Positions 32,393-41,525 of a stretch of DNA of 64,000 nt are shown here, piece by piece. Under the pieces are notes generated by a model. That model saw only the letters and a list, made by a program, of their open reading frames with translations, was not told the DNA's origin and ran no database searches. This DNA comes from Collinsella aerofaciens (GTDB lineage Bacteria > Actinomycetota > Coriobacteriia > Coriobacteriales > Coriobacteriaceae): positions 1 to 64,000 of the forward strand of contig NZ_JADMWW010000006.1 of NCBI RefSeq assembly GCF_015548375.1, read 5' to 3'. The position numbers and the translations under genes are program-made. The first letter of the stretch is position 1. Each line of letters opens with the position of its first letter.

Positions 32393-33607
32393 ATGAAATA
32401 CGACTTCACTTCAATCATCGACCGCCACGGCATGGACGCCATCGCCGTTGACTCTTGGGGTGAGATCCCCGGTATGGCCCCGAACGCACCCGACGAGGGC
32501 TTCGACCGCATTCCCATGTGGGTGGCCGACATGAACTTTGCAACGGTGCCCACGGTCCAGGAACACATCATTCAGCGCGCCCAGCACCCCATGTTTGGCT
32601 ATTTCAATCCGCGCTCCGAGTATTTCGACCGCATCATCGAATGGCAGAGCCGCCGCAATGGCGTCGAGGGCCTGCGCCCTGAACATATCGGTTACGAAAA
32701 CGGCGTGCTGGGCGGTGTCGTGTCGACGCTGCGCGCGTATGTCCAGCCGGGCGATGCGGTGCTGGTCCACAGCCCCACCTACATCGGCTTTACCAAGTCC
32801 ATTGAGGCCGCGGGCTATCGTATTGTCCATAGCCCGCTTAAGCTCGACGATCAGGGCGTGTGGCGCATGGACTTTGAGGACATGGAGTGCAAACTCGCCC
32901 AAAACCACATCCATGCCGCGGTGTTCTGCTCGCCGCACAATCCCTGCGGCCGCGTATGGGAGCGCGACGAAATCGAGCGCGCCATGGACATCTATCGCCA
33001 GCACGATTGCGTGGTGATATCGGACGAGATTTGGTCCGATATCATCCTGCCGGGGCACAAGCACATCCCGACGCAGTCGGTGAGCGAGGATGCCCGCATG
33101 CGCACGGTTGCCCTCTATGCGCCGAGCAAGACGTTTAACCTGGCGGGCCTTGTCGGCAGCTACCACATTGTCTACAACGAGACGCTGCGTGACCGCATCT
33201 GCGCCGTGTCCAACAAGACCCACTACAACGAGATGAATGTCCTCTCCATGCATGCGCTTATCGGTGCCTACCAGCCGCAGGGCTACGAGTGGGTGGACGA
33301 GCTCAACCAGGTGCTTGCCGGCAATATCGAGTACTTCTGCGATTACGTGGACGGGCATTTTGAGGGCGTGTCCTATTCGCGTCCGCAGGGCACGTACATG
33401 GTGTTTCTGGACTGCACCGAGTGGTGTCGCGAGCATGGCCGCGATATTCAGTGGCTGCTCGACGAGGGGGCGCGCGTGGGCGTGGGATATCAGGACGGCC
33501 GCCCGTTCCACGGGCCCTGCCACATTCGCGTGAATCTGGCGCTGCCGCTTTCGCGCGTAAAGGAAGCGTGCGACCGCCTGGACCGCTACGTTTTTAATGC
33601 ACGGTAA
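32393..33607 (+). CDS. PatB/MalY-type cystathionine beta-lyase / aminotransferase
   Basis: 404 residues from ATG 32393 (CGGGAG upstream). Fold-type I PLP enzyme. RIPMWVADMNFATVP is at the N-terminus, FCSPHNPCGRVW contacts the cofactor, VISDEIWSDI holds the pyridine aspartate, and Lys246 in YAPSKTFNLAGL binds PLP. A C-terminal FRVN-like arginine segment is present (CHIRVNLALP). MalY/PatB enzymes cleave cystathionine or cysteine to give homocysteine or H2S; C-S lyase activity is the usual result in gut bacteria. Stands alone after trmO with a 112-bp gap. Confidence 0.92.
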   Translation: MKYDFTSIIDRHGMDAIAVDSWGEIPGMAPNAPDEGFDRIPMWVADMNFATVPTVQEHIIQRAQHPMFGYFNPRSEYFDRIIEWQSRRNGVEGLRPEHIGYENGVLGGVVSTLRAYVQPGDAVLVHSPTYIGFTKSIEAAGYRIVHSPLKLDDQGVWRMDFEDMECKLAQNHIHAAVFCSPHNPCGRVWERDEIERAMDIYRQHDCVVISDEIWSDIILPGHKHIPTQSVSEDARMRTVALYAPSKTFNLAGLVGSYHIVYNETLRDRICAVSNKTHYNEMNVLSMHALIGAYQPQGYEWVDELNQVLAGNIEYFCDYVDGHFEGVSYSRPQGTYMVFLDCTEWCREHGRDIQWLLDEGARVGVGYQDGRPFHGPCHIRVNLALPLSRVKEACDRLDRYVFNAR

Positions 33608-33622
33608 GTGAGCACTGCATGC

Positions 33623-33654
33623 GGGGCCTTCTGCCAAGTCGGCTGGAAGGCCCC
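33623..33654 (+). terminator. terminator-like hairpin after the lyase gene
   Basis: GGGGCCTTC / GAAGGCCCC perfect nine-bp stem, extended on both ends, 15 bp beyond the stop codon. No T-run. Confidence 0.6.
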
Positions 33655-33751
33655 ACATGGTAAAACGTCTGTAGCCATTGGGCACTCGTGTGGTTTTGTT
33701 TGCTATTATCTTTAACCATTTCAGTCTGTAAACAGGATCGTATGGAGCTCG

Positions 33752-34621
33752 ATGAAAAGGTCCCGTCGCTCGGTTGCCATTTCGTTGTTTGTTGCGCTTG
33801 CGGTAGCGTGCGCCTTTGTCGTAGCGATAGCCGGCTGTTCCGGGTCGAATGGCAGAGCCTCGACGTCTGCATTAGAAGGCCTGGATGCCTCGCAGGCCAA
33901 AGACGACAACCTTAAGACGCTCAACGTCGGCAGCGACCTCTATCCACCGTTTGTGTATACCGACGAGTACGGCGATATCGTTGGCCTGGATGTCGAGATA
34001 TTGACCGAGGCTTTGACTCGCATTGGTTACAAGCCAAAATACCAGCTGATCGTTTGGGAAAAGAAGAAGGAGCTGCTGGCGAGCGGCGAACTCGATTGTG
34101 TCATGGGCAGCTTTAGTATGACGGGTCGCGAAAACGAATATCGTTGGGCCGGCCCGTACCTTGCGAGCCGCCAGGTGGTCGCGGTCGATCCCCAGAGCGA
34201 TATCTACACGCTTGCCGATCTTGAGGATAAGATCGTGGCGGTTCAGTCCACCACCAAGCCCGAGGACATTTTGCTCAATCGCATAAATGAAAACGTTCCG
34301 CAGATCAAAGAGCTCTACTGCTTTTCGGACCGCTCATACCTGAACCCGGCGCTCGTCGAGGGTCTGGTCGACGCCATCGCCGCGCATGAGTCTTCGCTGC
34401 TCACCTACGAAAAAGACTATGGTGTGACGTATCGAATTTTGGATGAGCCGCTGCTTGAGGTTGGTTTGGGTACCGCTTTCGATATCAACGATACGCGCGG
34501 CATCGACGTTAAGCTCACCCATGCCTACCAGGAAATGCTAGCCGACGGCACCATGAAACGCCTGGTGTCAAAGTACTTTGATGACCCTTCGCCCTTTTTG
34601 AATATAGAGGGCCTGTCATGA
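33752..34621 (+). CDS. solute-binding (family 3) lipoprotein, partner of a hybrid kinase
   Basis: 289 residues from ATG 33752 (GGAG upstream). Signal peptide with lipobox IAGC (Cys29) puts it on the outer membrane face. The type II binding fold has LNVGSDLYPPFVY, DVEILTEALTRIGY, GELDCVMGSFSMT and VEGLVDAIAAHESSL, as in amino-acid-binding proteins. No permease or ATPase is next to it. The stop codon overlaps the start of the histidine kinase at 34618 (ATGA), so it most likely presents a ligand to that kinase and does not feed a transporter. A fused version of the same idea is the kinase at 37402. Confidence 0.88.
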   Translation: MKRSRRSVAISLFVALAVACAFVVAIAGCSGSNGRASTSALEGLDASQAKDDNLKTLNVGSDLYPPFVYTDEYGDIVGLDVEILTEALTRIGYKPKYQLIVWEKKKELLASGELDCVMGSFSMTGRENEYRWAGPYLASRQVVAVDPQSDIYTLADLEDKIVAVQSTTKPEDILLNRINENVPQIKELYCFSDRSYLNPALVEGLVDAIAAHESSLLTYEKDYGVTYRILDEPLLEVGLGTAFDINDTRGIDVKLTHAYQEMLADGTMKRLVSKYFDDPSPFLNIEGLS

Positions 34622-36810
34622 TCGGTGCACCCGACCACGCCGTAGAGAAGCGGGGCAATCGTTCGGCAGGGGCATGGTTCCTTGTCGCCCTGCTGGGGAT
34701 AGCGCTCTCGGTTGTTGCCGGTATGATGAGCTACGGCTACACGACAGCTCAGGCCGAGCAGCGCTTTGCCGACGTTGTCGATTACGTGGCGACGCAGAGC
34801 CTTTCCTACGATGCATTCAATAGCGCCTATACGACCAAAAACCTGATTCGCGTTATGGAGATCGCCGGAGAGACAGCGCGCGATATGGAGCGCGACGGTT
34901 CGGTGGATAACGCCATGCTGGAGCAATATGCCGACCAGTTCAACGTGAGCGCACTGATCGTGACGGACGCATCGGGCAATTTGGTGTCCGAGTCCTCGAC
35001 GGATGGCGTGGGCTACGAGTCGCTCGCTACGTATCTCAAGGAAGTACCCGTGCTGGAGGTGGCAGCCCATCCGCTTAAGTCCTATACCGCCCGCATCACG
35101 CTTGCGGATGATTCGGTCGCAGACATTGGCTGCGTAACCCGGCGGGATGACGAGGGCATCGTTGTTGCGGTAAGGCATCAGAGCGCGAAGGCAGTTGCAA
35201 GCAATACGCTCAAACTGCAGAGCCTGCTCGGTGGTTATGAGACCATCGACAGTGGCAATATCGTGATCGAAAGCGATGGCAAGGTCGTTGCGACCAATGT
35301 CGTTGAACCCACCATATTGGGCGTATTCGATCTGCCTGCAACGGATGTCTTTATTGTCGACGGTATTAAGGATCGATGCCTGCCCGGCAAAGTCCGACTG
35401 GTCAACGCCAACGGCGAGTGGTATTTGGGCACATTTGGAAAAGCGCGCGGGTTCTACGTGTACACCTATGCCTCGGCGCGGCGCTACTTTGAGGTCGTCG
35501 CGGCTGTTGCTGCCGGCGTGCTGGTGCTCTACGGCGGTGTTATAGCCGTTGTTGTGATGGCGCGCCGCCGCGCTGATCGTCGACGTTTGACGGACTTGCT
35601 GCAGCAGGAGCGCGACTATGGTGACAGGCTGGCTAAGGCAGCGCGTGAGGCCTCGTCTGCCAACTCGGCAAAGACGGAGTTTCTACGTCGCATGAGCCAC
35701 GATCTGCGCACGCCCATCAACGGCATTCGCGGCATGGTCGAGGTCGGCGATGCCAATGCGGACGATCTGCAAAAGCAGACCGAGTGCCGCTCAAAAATCT
35801 GGACGGCATCGGGACTGCTGCTCGACCTTGCCAACGAGGCGCTCGATATGAGTCGCCTGGAGAGCGGGCAGATTGACTTGGAACTCGTGCCCGCAAATTT
35901 GGTGGCCCTCAATCGCGAGGTGTGCGATATTCTGGAGCGCCAGGCCGAGGAGCGTCTGGTGACAATTATCTGCGACCAGCAGACGCTTAATCATCCCTAT
36001 GCACGGGTGAGCGTGACGCATCTCAAGCGCTTATTGGTCAACATTGCCGGTAATGCCGTCAAGTACAACCGCCGGGGCGGCTATGTTCGTCTGGTGTGTC
36101 GCGAGGTGGAGTCGGTGGATGGCGTCCCCGTCTATGAATACACGATCGCCGACAACGGCATTGGCATGAGCGAGGAGTTCCAACAACACCTCTACGAGCC
36201 GTTTTGCCGCGAGGAGCAGCAAGTGGAGGGCGCTTCATCGGGAACTGGCCTGGGCGCGCCTATTGCCAAACAGTTGGTCGAGCTTATGGGCGGAACCATG
36301 AGCTTTACGAGTGTCTTGGGGCAGGGGACGACGTTTATCATCCGCCTGCCGTTCGAGAAGTGCGACCGCTCCGAGATTCCTCAGGCAGTTCGCGTAGATG
36401 CGGGCGACGGCGATGCGCTCCAGGGCCTGCGCGTTTTGCTCGTAGAGGATAACGATCTGAATGCCGAGATCGCGCAGTTTACGCTCAGCCGTGCCGGTGC
36501 CATCGTGACGCATGCTAAGGATGGTGAGTCTGCCGTTGAGGCGTTTGCCGCGAGCGCACCGCACGAGTGCGACGTGGTGCTGATGGACATCATGATGCCC
36601 GGTATCGATGGCCTTGAGGCCACGCGTCGAATTCGAGCACTCGATCGCGAGGATGCCGCGACCACGCCGATTATCGCCGTGAGCGCCAACGCCTTTGCCG
36701 ACGACCGCAGGCTTTCGCGTGAGGCAGGCATGGACGCGCACCTGAGTAAACCCGTGAGCTCGCAAGAGCTCGTCGAGGCGCTAGCGCACATCGCCGCCGA
36801 CGCTTCATAA
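34618..36810 (+). CDS. hybrid sensor histidine kinase with receiver domain
   Basis: 730 residues. Membrane helix at about 20-42, an outside sensor domain of about 240 residues (dCACHE/PAS-like beta pattern), a second helix at 292-318, HisKA with SHDLRTPING (His361), HATPase with NIAGNAVKYN, ADNGIGMS and SSGTGLGAPIAKQL, and a receiver with phosphorylated Asp657 in DVVLMDIMMPGIDG. There is no HPt and no DNA-binding output, so a separate phosphotransfer partner or regulated protein must exist elsewhere. Translationally coupled to the binding lipoprotein at 33752. Ends in a strong terminator. Confidence 0.9.
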   Translation: MIGAPDHAVEKRGNRSAGAWFLVALLGIALSVVAGMMSYGYTTAQAEQRFADVVDYVATQSLSYDAFNSAYTTKNLIRVMEIAGETARDMERDGSVDNAMLEQYADQFNVSALIVTDASGNLVSESSTDGVGYESLATYLKEVPVLEVAAHPLKSYTARITLADDSVADIGCVTRRDDEGIVVAVRHQSAKAVASNTLKLQSLLGGYETIDSGNIVIESDGKVVATNVVEPTILGVFDLPATDVFIVDGIKDRCLPGKVRLVNANGEWYLGTFGKARGFYVYTYASARRYFEVVAAVAAGVLVLYGGVIAVVVMARRRADRRRLTDLLQQERDYGDRLAKAAREASSANSAKTEFLRRMSHDLRTPINGIRGMVEVGDANADDLQKQTECRSKIWTASGLLLDLANEALDMSRLESGQIDLELVPANLVALNREVCDILERQAEERLVTIICDQQTLNHPYARVSVTHLKRLLVNIAGNAVKYNRRGGYVRLVCREVESVDGVPVYEYTIADNGIGMSEEFQQHLYEPFCREEQQVEGASSGTGLGAPIAKQLVELMGGTMSFTSVLGQGTTFIIRLPFEKCDRSEIPQAVRVDAGDGDALQGLRVLLVEDNDLNAEIAQFTLSRAGAIVTHAKDGESAVEAFAASAPHECDVVLMDIMMPGIDGLEATRRIRALDREDAATTPIIAVSANAFADDRRLSREAGMDAHLSKPVSSQELVEALAHIAADAS

Positions 36811-36814
36811 GCAT

Positions 36815-36850
36815 ATGGCCCGGTTCCAAGGTGGGTTGGAACCGGGCCAT
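36815..36850. terminator. strong hairpin between convergent genes
   Basis: Fifteen-bp perfect stem ATGGCCCGGTTCCAA / TTGGAACCGGGCCAT with a six-base loop, T-rich on the right. It serves the kinase gene and probably the leftward flavoprotein gene. Confidence 0.82.
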
Positions 36851-36879
36851 ATTGTTATTGATGAGGCCTGCTGAGGGGC

Positions 36880-37359
36880 TTACTTTTCTTGAATCTGCTT
36901 GCCGCAAAGATGCTCAATCGAAATCTCGTAGAGCTGGACGCCCTTGATGTCCTTGGCGATTTCCTCTTCGACTTCTTCGGCAGAAGGGTAGTACTTAAGG
37001 GCGAGCTGGCGGACTTTGTCCTCGATAAACGCGGGGGTGTCATTCGCCAGGCGACAACGGCCAAAGACGACGGTGCTCATAACGTAGGGAGCCCAGTCAC
37101 CGTCCTGGTACCACTCGTTGCCGTATACGGTAAAGCAGACCTTGTCATCGCGCTTGAGTGCGTCGACCTTGTGGCCGGCTTTGGCGCCATGGAAATAGAT
37201 CTTGTCGTGCTCGGCGTCAAAGAAGTAGTTGACGGGAATGGCGTACGGGTAGCCATCGTCGCCGTTGACGGCAAAGACGCCGCGCTTGCAGGTGGCGAGC
37301 AGTTTGCGCGCTTCCTCGTCGGTGATAGCGCGTTTCTTTCGACGTAAGGGCCTAAACAT
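36880..37359 (-). CDS. NimA-like pyridoxamine 5'-phosphate oxidase family protein
   Basis: 159 residues from ATG 37359 (AGAAAGGAAG upstream; the earlier ATG has no site). Split-barrel FMN protein: TCKRGVFAVNGDDGYPYAIP and NYFFDAEHDKIYFHGAKAGH are the typical first half, followed by VCFTVYG and a helical tail. Proteins of this type include nitroimidazole-inactivating NimA, although most members are uncharacterised flavoproteins. The head is very basic (RPLRRKKR). Between two hybrid kinase genes, but no link is evident. Confidence 0.85.
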   Translation of the reverse strand: MFRPLRRKKRAITDEEARKLLATCKRGVFAVNGDDGYPYAIPVNYFFDAEHDKIYFHGAKAGHKVDALKRDDKVCFTVYGNEWYQDGDWAPYVMSTVVFGRCRLANDTPAFIEDKVRQLALKYYPSAEEVEEEIAKDIKGVQLYEISIEHLCGKQIQEK

Positions 37360-37401
37360 CGTTGGCTTCCTTTCTGGTCGTGCGTAGTGGTTGAGCACAA
37401 A

Positions 37402-40206
37402 CTATAGCGAAATGGATCCGTTTTTCTTGATGCGGGCGAGTATGTTTTTGAGCTTGTTAAAGTCGAGCGGTTTGGACAGATGGGCGTTCATGCCGGCATC
37501 GTGTGCCGCCTTGGCGTCCTCGGCAAAGGCATTGGCGGTGAGCGCGATGATGGGGATATCGGCTGCATCGACCTTCTCGCTCAGACGAATCGCGCGGGTT
37601 GCCTCATAGCCGTCCATGTCCGGCATCATAATGTCCATCAGGATCGCATCGAAGCTGCCGGCGGGATGCGACAGGTACAGATCGACGACCTCGTTGCCGT
37701 TGGCGGCGCGGGTGACCACGACGCCCTCGGATTCTAGCAGCGTCTGGGCAATCTCGGCATTCAATTCGTTGTCTTCGGCGAGCAGCACGTTCATGTCGGT
37801 GAGCGAGCAGTCAGGCGCACTCTCAACCGTATTCGCCCGCGCCTGGGGATTCTCGTCGATATCGAGCGGAATCTCCACGTAGAACGAGGTGCCCACATGG
37901 AGCTCACTGGTGACTTCGATGGTGCCGCCCATCAGTTCAATAAGCGACTTGACGATTGGCATGCCCATGCCGGTTCCTTGGAACCTGCTGCGCGCATCGT
38001 CGCCTTCTTGGGCAAACGGCTCATAGATATGCTTTAAAAACTTGGGAGTCATGCCAATGCCGGTATCCGAAACGCTAAAGCAAAAGAGCGCGCGCCCGTT
38101 ATCGAGTGGCTTGGTCTTTGAACTAAAGGTGACGGAGCCGCCGTGCTTGTTGTACTTAATGCTGTTGTCTAACAGGTTGATCATGATCTGTCGGATATGG
38201 GTGGGACTGCCGATCATGTATGGCCCCGTGGCGTACGGCAGGCTATTGTCCTGCATGGTGATGCCGTTACTGGACGCGCGGAGCTTGCACAGAACCAGCG
38301 TATTGTCACAGAGCTCTTTGAGGTTAAAAGGCGCATGTTCCAGTGTTAGCTTGCGGTCTTCGATTTTGCCCATCTCGAGGATGTCGTTGATCAACGAGAG
38401 CAGGTGATTGGCGGCAACGCGCGCCTTGGCACGGCTCTCGCGGGCGACCTTGATATCGCCTTCCTTCAATTCCTCAATCTCGATAAGGCCCAGGATACCG
38501 TTGAGCGGCGTACGGATGTCGTGGCTCATGCGCGTGAGGAATGCCGTCTTAGCGGCGTTGGCAGCGTCGGCTTTTTTGCGCTCGGTTCGAGCGCGCACGA
38601 GCGCCCAGATGAGCAGGACGATGCCGACCGACAACATACCGATGAGGGTAGCGGCAATGGCGGTGCGGTTGCGAAAAAGGAATTGAAGCGTGTCTGATTC
38701 CTGGGTCGTGTACGACATGGAGGAGTAACTGCTTGCAGAGAGCGATTCTCCGGCATTGACGATCCCCTTGTTGATGATTCCCAGCAGCTCGGGCTTTCCG
38801 CGCGAAATCCAGCACGAGAGCTCACAGGTGTCAGGGAGCTCGATCGTCTCGTAGTCCTTGAGATCATGACGGTCACCGATAGTTTTTACACGTGAACTGG
38901 GAGCGAGGATGCAGCGCGCCGTTCCCTTCCTGAGGGCGTCGAACACTTCATTGTCGGATTGGTATTCGGTCACGGTCGCTGTGGGGAACAGATTTTCAAG
39001 TGCATTTTTGTTGACAAACGATGATTTGGTACAGGCGATGTTCTGAAGGTCTTTGTTCAGGTCGCTGCCGGTGTGGATGGCGGTGAGGGATATGGTCTCC
39101 AACGATACCGACTGCGCAACGCCTGTTTGCTCGGCAAACCAGTAATCTCGGTATACCGGCAGCGCAACGTCTATGCTTCCCTTTGACAGGGCCTTTGACA
39201 TCATCTTGTAGCTATCAAAGGGGACGGTTTTGACCGTAATGCCAAATTTATCGTGCAGCGTCGTCGCAAGCGATGCGAGCGAGCCTTTCATTTCGCCGTT
39301 TTCGTCTTCGTTGCAGTAGGGGAGTTTGCCCGTAATGTAGCCGAGCGTGATGGTGTTGCCATTTGCTTTGAGCCAGGAACGTTCGGGGCCGTTGAGCGAT
39401 GATGAACCGCCGTTTTGGGCCGAGTAGTTAGATTTGACTTCGTCGATATAGCGTGGGTTGACGCGGGCGATTGCCGACATGGCGGCATTGATGTCGTCCA
39501 TCAGGTCGGGGCGGCTTTTGGGGACGGCAAAATAGTAGTCGCTCGAACCAATGTAGAACATGGGGGAGGCATTGGGCGACGAGATTGTGTCGTTCATGAT
39601 GACGGCATCGACTTCGTCGTTTGCGAGCGCGTCAAAGAGATCGGATCCTCCGTCATACTCCTTGTATGTGCAGGCGATTCCTTCGCTGGCGAGCCATTGC
39701 TGGCCAACGAAGGTTTGCATGACGTCGGGGTTGCAACCGATAGTGAGACCCTGGAGTGCTTGAGGGTCACCCTTTGCAAGGTCGTCACGGTCGGGCCTGG
39801 CGTAGATGTAGTAGCGCTCGGTGCCCTCGGGGTTCGAGGAAAAGAGCAGCTTTTGGGCACGTTCCTCGGAGTAGGAGATGTTGGGCATGAGGTCGATCTC
39901 GCCTGCCTCGAGCATGTCCATAAGCTCGGTGAAGGTGCCGGAGACGTATTCGTACCGCCAGCCGGACGTGTAGTACGACAGGGTCTGGAGGTACTCGTAA
40001 CCCCATCCCGAGAGACGCTCGCCGGGGGTGCCGTCCTGGAAGCCTTCGTTGTTGACGAGCCAACCAACGCGGACCGTCTTGACTGGCTGACTAGAGTCAG
40101 CGGCAAAAGCTTGGACAGGCGCGACGGTGCTCAGTACGGCGAGCGCGGTAAGCGCGACGGCCAGGGTGCGATATATAACTGAACGAAGGACAGTGGCAGC
40201 TCTCAC
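37402..40206 (-). CDS. hybrid histidine kinase with two fused solute-binding domains
   Basis: 934 residues, start taken as GTG 40206, six bases after AGGA; a TTG two codons earlier is possible. Signal/anchor helix (about 1-35), two outside binding domains of family 3 (about 43-260 and 280-510; VRVGWLVNNEGFQDG, TLGYITGKLPYCNEDENG), a membrane helix (about 520-540), HisKA with SHDIRTPLNG (His562), HATPase with NLLDNSIKYN and SDTGIGMT, and a receiver with Asp858 in ILMDIMMPDMDG. EvgS-like layout. It reads small molecules directly and, like the kinase at 34618, has no HPt or output domain. Confidence 0.9.
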   Translation of the reverse strand: MRAATVLRSVIYRTLAVALTALAVLSTVAPVQAFAADSSQPVKTVRVGWLVNNEGFQDGTPGERLSGWGYEYLQTLSYYTSGWRYEYVSGTFTELMDMLEAGEIDLMPNISYSEERAQKLLFSSNPEGTERYYIYARPDRDDLAKGDPQALQGLTIGCNPDVMQTFVGQQWLASEGIACTYKEYDGGSDLFDALANDEVDAVIMNDTISSPNASPMFYIGSSDYYFAVPKSRPDLMDDINAAMSAIARVNPRYIDEVKSNYSAQNGGSSSLNGPERSWLKANGNTITLGYITGKLPYCNEDENGEMKGSLASLATTLHDKFGITVKTVPFDSYKMMSKALSKGSIDVALPVYRDYWFAEQTGVAQSVSLETISLTAIHTGSDLNKDLQNIACTKSSFVNKNALENLFPTATVTEYQSDNEVFDALRKGTARCILAPSSRVKTIGDRHDLKDYETIELPDTCELSCWISRGKPELLGIINKGIVNAGESLSASSYSSMSYTTQESDTLQFLFRNRTAIAATLIGMLSVGIVLLIWALVRARTERKKADAANAAKTAFLTRMSHDIRTPLNGILGLIEIEELKEGDIKVARESRAKARVAANHLLSLINDILEMGKIEDRKLTLEHAPFNLKELCDNTLVLCKLRASSNGITMQDNSLPYATGPYMIGSPTHIRQIMINLLDNSIKYNKHGGSVTFSSKTKPLDNGRALFCFSVSDTGIGMTPKFLKHIYEPFAQEGDDARSRFQGTGMGMPIVKSLIELMGGTIEVTSELHVGTSFYVEIPLDIDENPQARANTVESAPDCSLTDMNVLLAEDNELNAEIAQTLLESEGVVVTRAANGNEVVDLYLSHPAGSFDAILMDIMMPDMDGYEATRAIRLSEKVDAADIPIIALTANAFAEDAKAAHDAGMNAHLSKPLDFNKLKNILARIKKNGSISL

Positions 40207-40293
40207 ATGCAATCCTAACGAATCGAGACATTACCGCATAAGGATACCAGCTCAGCCTGCCCAGTCGGCAGCCGCACAGCTAAACGCTCCCGC

Positions 40294-40351
40294 CCGGCAG
40301 TTGGGGACAGTCCCTTTCTGCCGGCACAAAAGGAACGTCCCTAGCTGCCGG
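40294..40351. repeat. two abutting REP-like palindromes, CCGGCAG type
   Basis: CCGGCAG ... GGGGACAGTCCC ... CTGCCGG (40294-40324) shares its last CCGG with a second unit CCGGCA ... GGAACGTCCC ... TGCCGG. The core is the same GGGAC/GTCCC as the TGTGACA-type units but the outer arms differ. Confidence 0.8.
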
Positions 40352-40404
40352 TTGTGGGACAATACCGAGCGAACGTGATTGGGCGTCTGGGAAAAGGGGT
40401 CGCG

Positions 40405-40830
40405 ATGAACAGGTTGAGGACGCTTTCCGACGTACTGCGACAGGCTGGCTTTGCACGCATCACGGGTCTGTTTCTTATCTTTTACCTGCTGTGCTCGACG
40501 GCTGTCTGGCTGTCCGAGCCCACGACCCTCACGTTTGGCGATGGTCTCTGGTTTAGCTTTGAGACGGTCTCGACGATCGGCTTTGGCGACATTCCGGCCG
40601 AGACACCGGTTGCCCGCGCCATTACCGTCATTCTGAGCATCATCAGCATCTTCTACATCGCCATGCTCACGGGCGTGGCGGTGAACTACTGCAATACGCT
40701 TATCAAGCTGCGCCAAAAGGACACCATGGCGCGCTTTATGGACGATCTTGAGCATTTGGAAGAGCTCGATCGTGACGAGCTCGCCGATCTTTCGCGTCGC
40801 GTGCGCGAGTATCGTCGACGCCAGCGCTAA
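40405..40830 (+). CDS. two-helix potassium channel protein
   Basis: 141 residues from ATG 40405 (AAAAGGGG upstream). Helix (about 19-37), pore loop with the selectivity filter TIGFGD (57-62), second helix (about 70-92), then a charged coiled tail (MARFMDDLEHLEELDRDELA) and no RCK or cyclic-nucleotide domain. Ion_trans_2-type subunits form tetramers in the membrane. The filter has Phe where KcsA has Tyr, which still selects K+. Followed 36 bp later by the LOG gene on the same strand. Confidence 0.88.
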   Translation: MNRLRTLSDVLRQAGFARITGLFLIFYLLCSTAVWLSEPTTLTFGDGLWFSFETVSTIGFGDIPAETPVARAITVILSIISIFYIAMLTGVAVNYCNTLIKLRQKDTMARFMDDLEHLEELDRDELADLSRRVREYRRRQR

Positions 40831-40866
40831 GACGAACGTCGTGCGCCACAACAAGGGGGACCAAAT

Positions 40867-41400
40867 ATGAATATCACCGTGTATCTGGGTGCCAGTGCCG
40901 GCAATGATCCGGCGTTTCTGCCCGCGGTGCAGGAGCTGGGCAACTGGATTGGCGCCAACGGACACGCGTTGGTATACGGCGGGTCCAAATCGGGCCTGAT
41001 GGGTGCGCTCGCCGATAGCGTGCTCGATGCTGGCGGACACGTGACGGGTGTTGAGCCGAGCTTTTTTATCGAGGCCGAGTTTCAACATGACGGTATCGAC
41101 GACCTCATCGTGACGAGTGATATGGCCGAGCGCAAAGCCAAGATGATTGAGCTCGGCGATGCGTTCATCGCCTTTCCCGGTGGGACGGGCACGCTCGAGG
41201 AGATTGCCGAGGTCATGTCCGCGGTGTCGTTGGGGCACCTGAGTGCTCCGTGCATCCTGTATAACCTGGACGGTTACTACAACGACCTCAAGGCGCTGCT
41301 CGGGCACATGATTGATAAAGGGCTTTCGAGCCCGAGGCGCCAGCACGGCATCTACTTTGCCGACGATTTGCGTGAGATTGCCTCGATTATCAACGGATAA
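40867..41400 (+). CDS. LOG family protein (nucleoside monophosphate phosphoribohydrolase-like)
   Basis: 177 residues. Rossmann fold with YGGSKSGLMGALAD (37-50) and the family signature PGGTGTLEEIAEV (104-116). LOG proteins release the base from nucleoside 5'-monophosphates; bacterial members were long misannotated as lysine decarboxylases. Physiological role in gut Actinobacteria unknown. Possibly co-transcribed with the K+ channel gene. Confidence 0.92.
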   Translation: MNITVYLGASAGNDPAFLPAVQELGNWIGANGHALVYGGSKSGLMGALADSVLDAGGHVTGVEPSFFIEAEFQHDGIDDLIVTSDMAERKAKMIELGDAFIAFPGGTGTLEEIAEVMSAVSLGHLSAPCILYNLDGYYNDLKALLGHMIDKGLSSPRRQHGIYFADDLREIASIING

Positions 41401-41525
41401 GTCTTGAGCCTGCTCCACTATGACTCCCAATGGTGCCGTTTGCGGCGCAGGTGGTTGGCTCGTTCGGGCAACGCGCGCTCTACAATAAAATGTATCTATG
41501 TCGACTTTGACCGCGGGAGGACCCG

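Noticed and set aside
41401-41525. fluoride riboswitch before the ClC gene
   Set aside because: The leader lacks the conserved fluoride-riboswitch core; only a promoter-like TACAAT and a ribosome site are seen.
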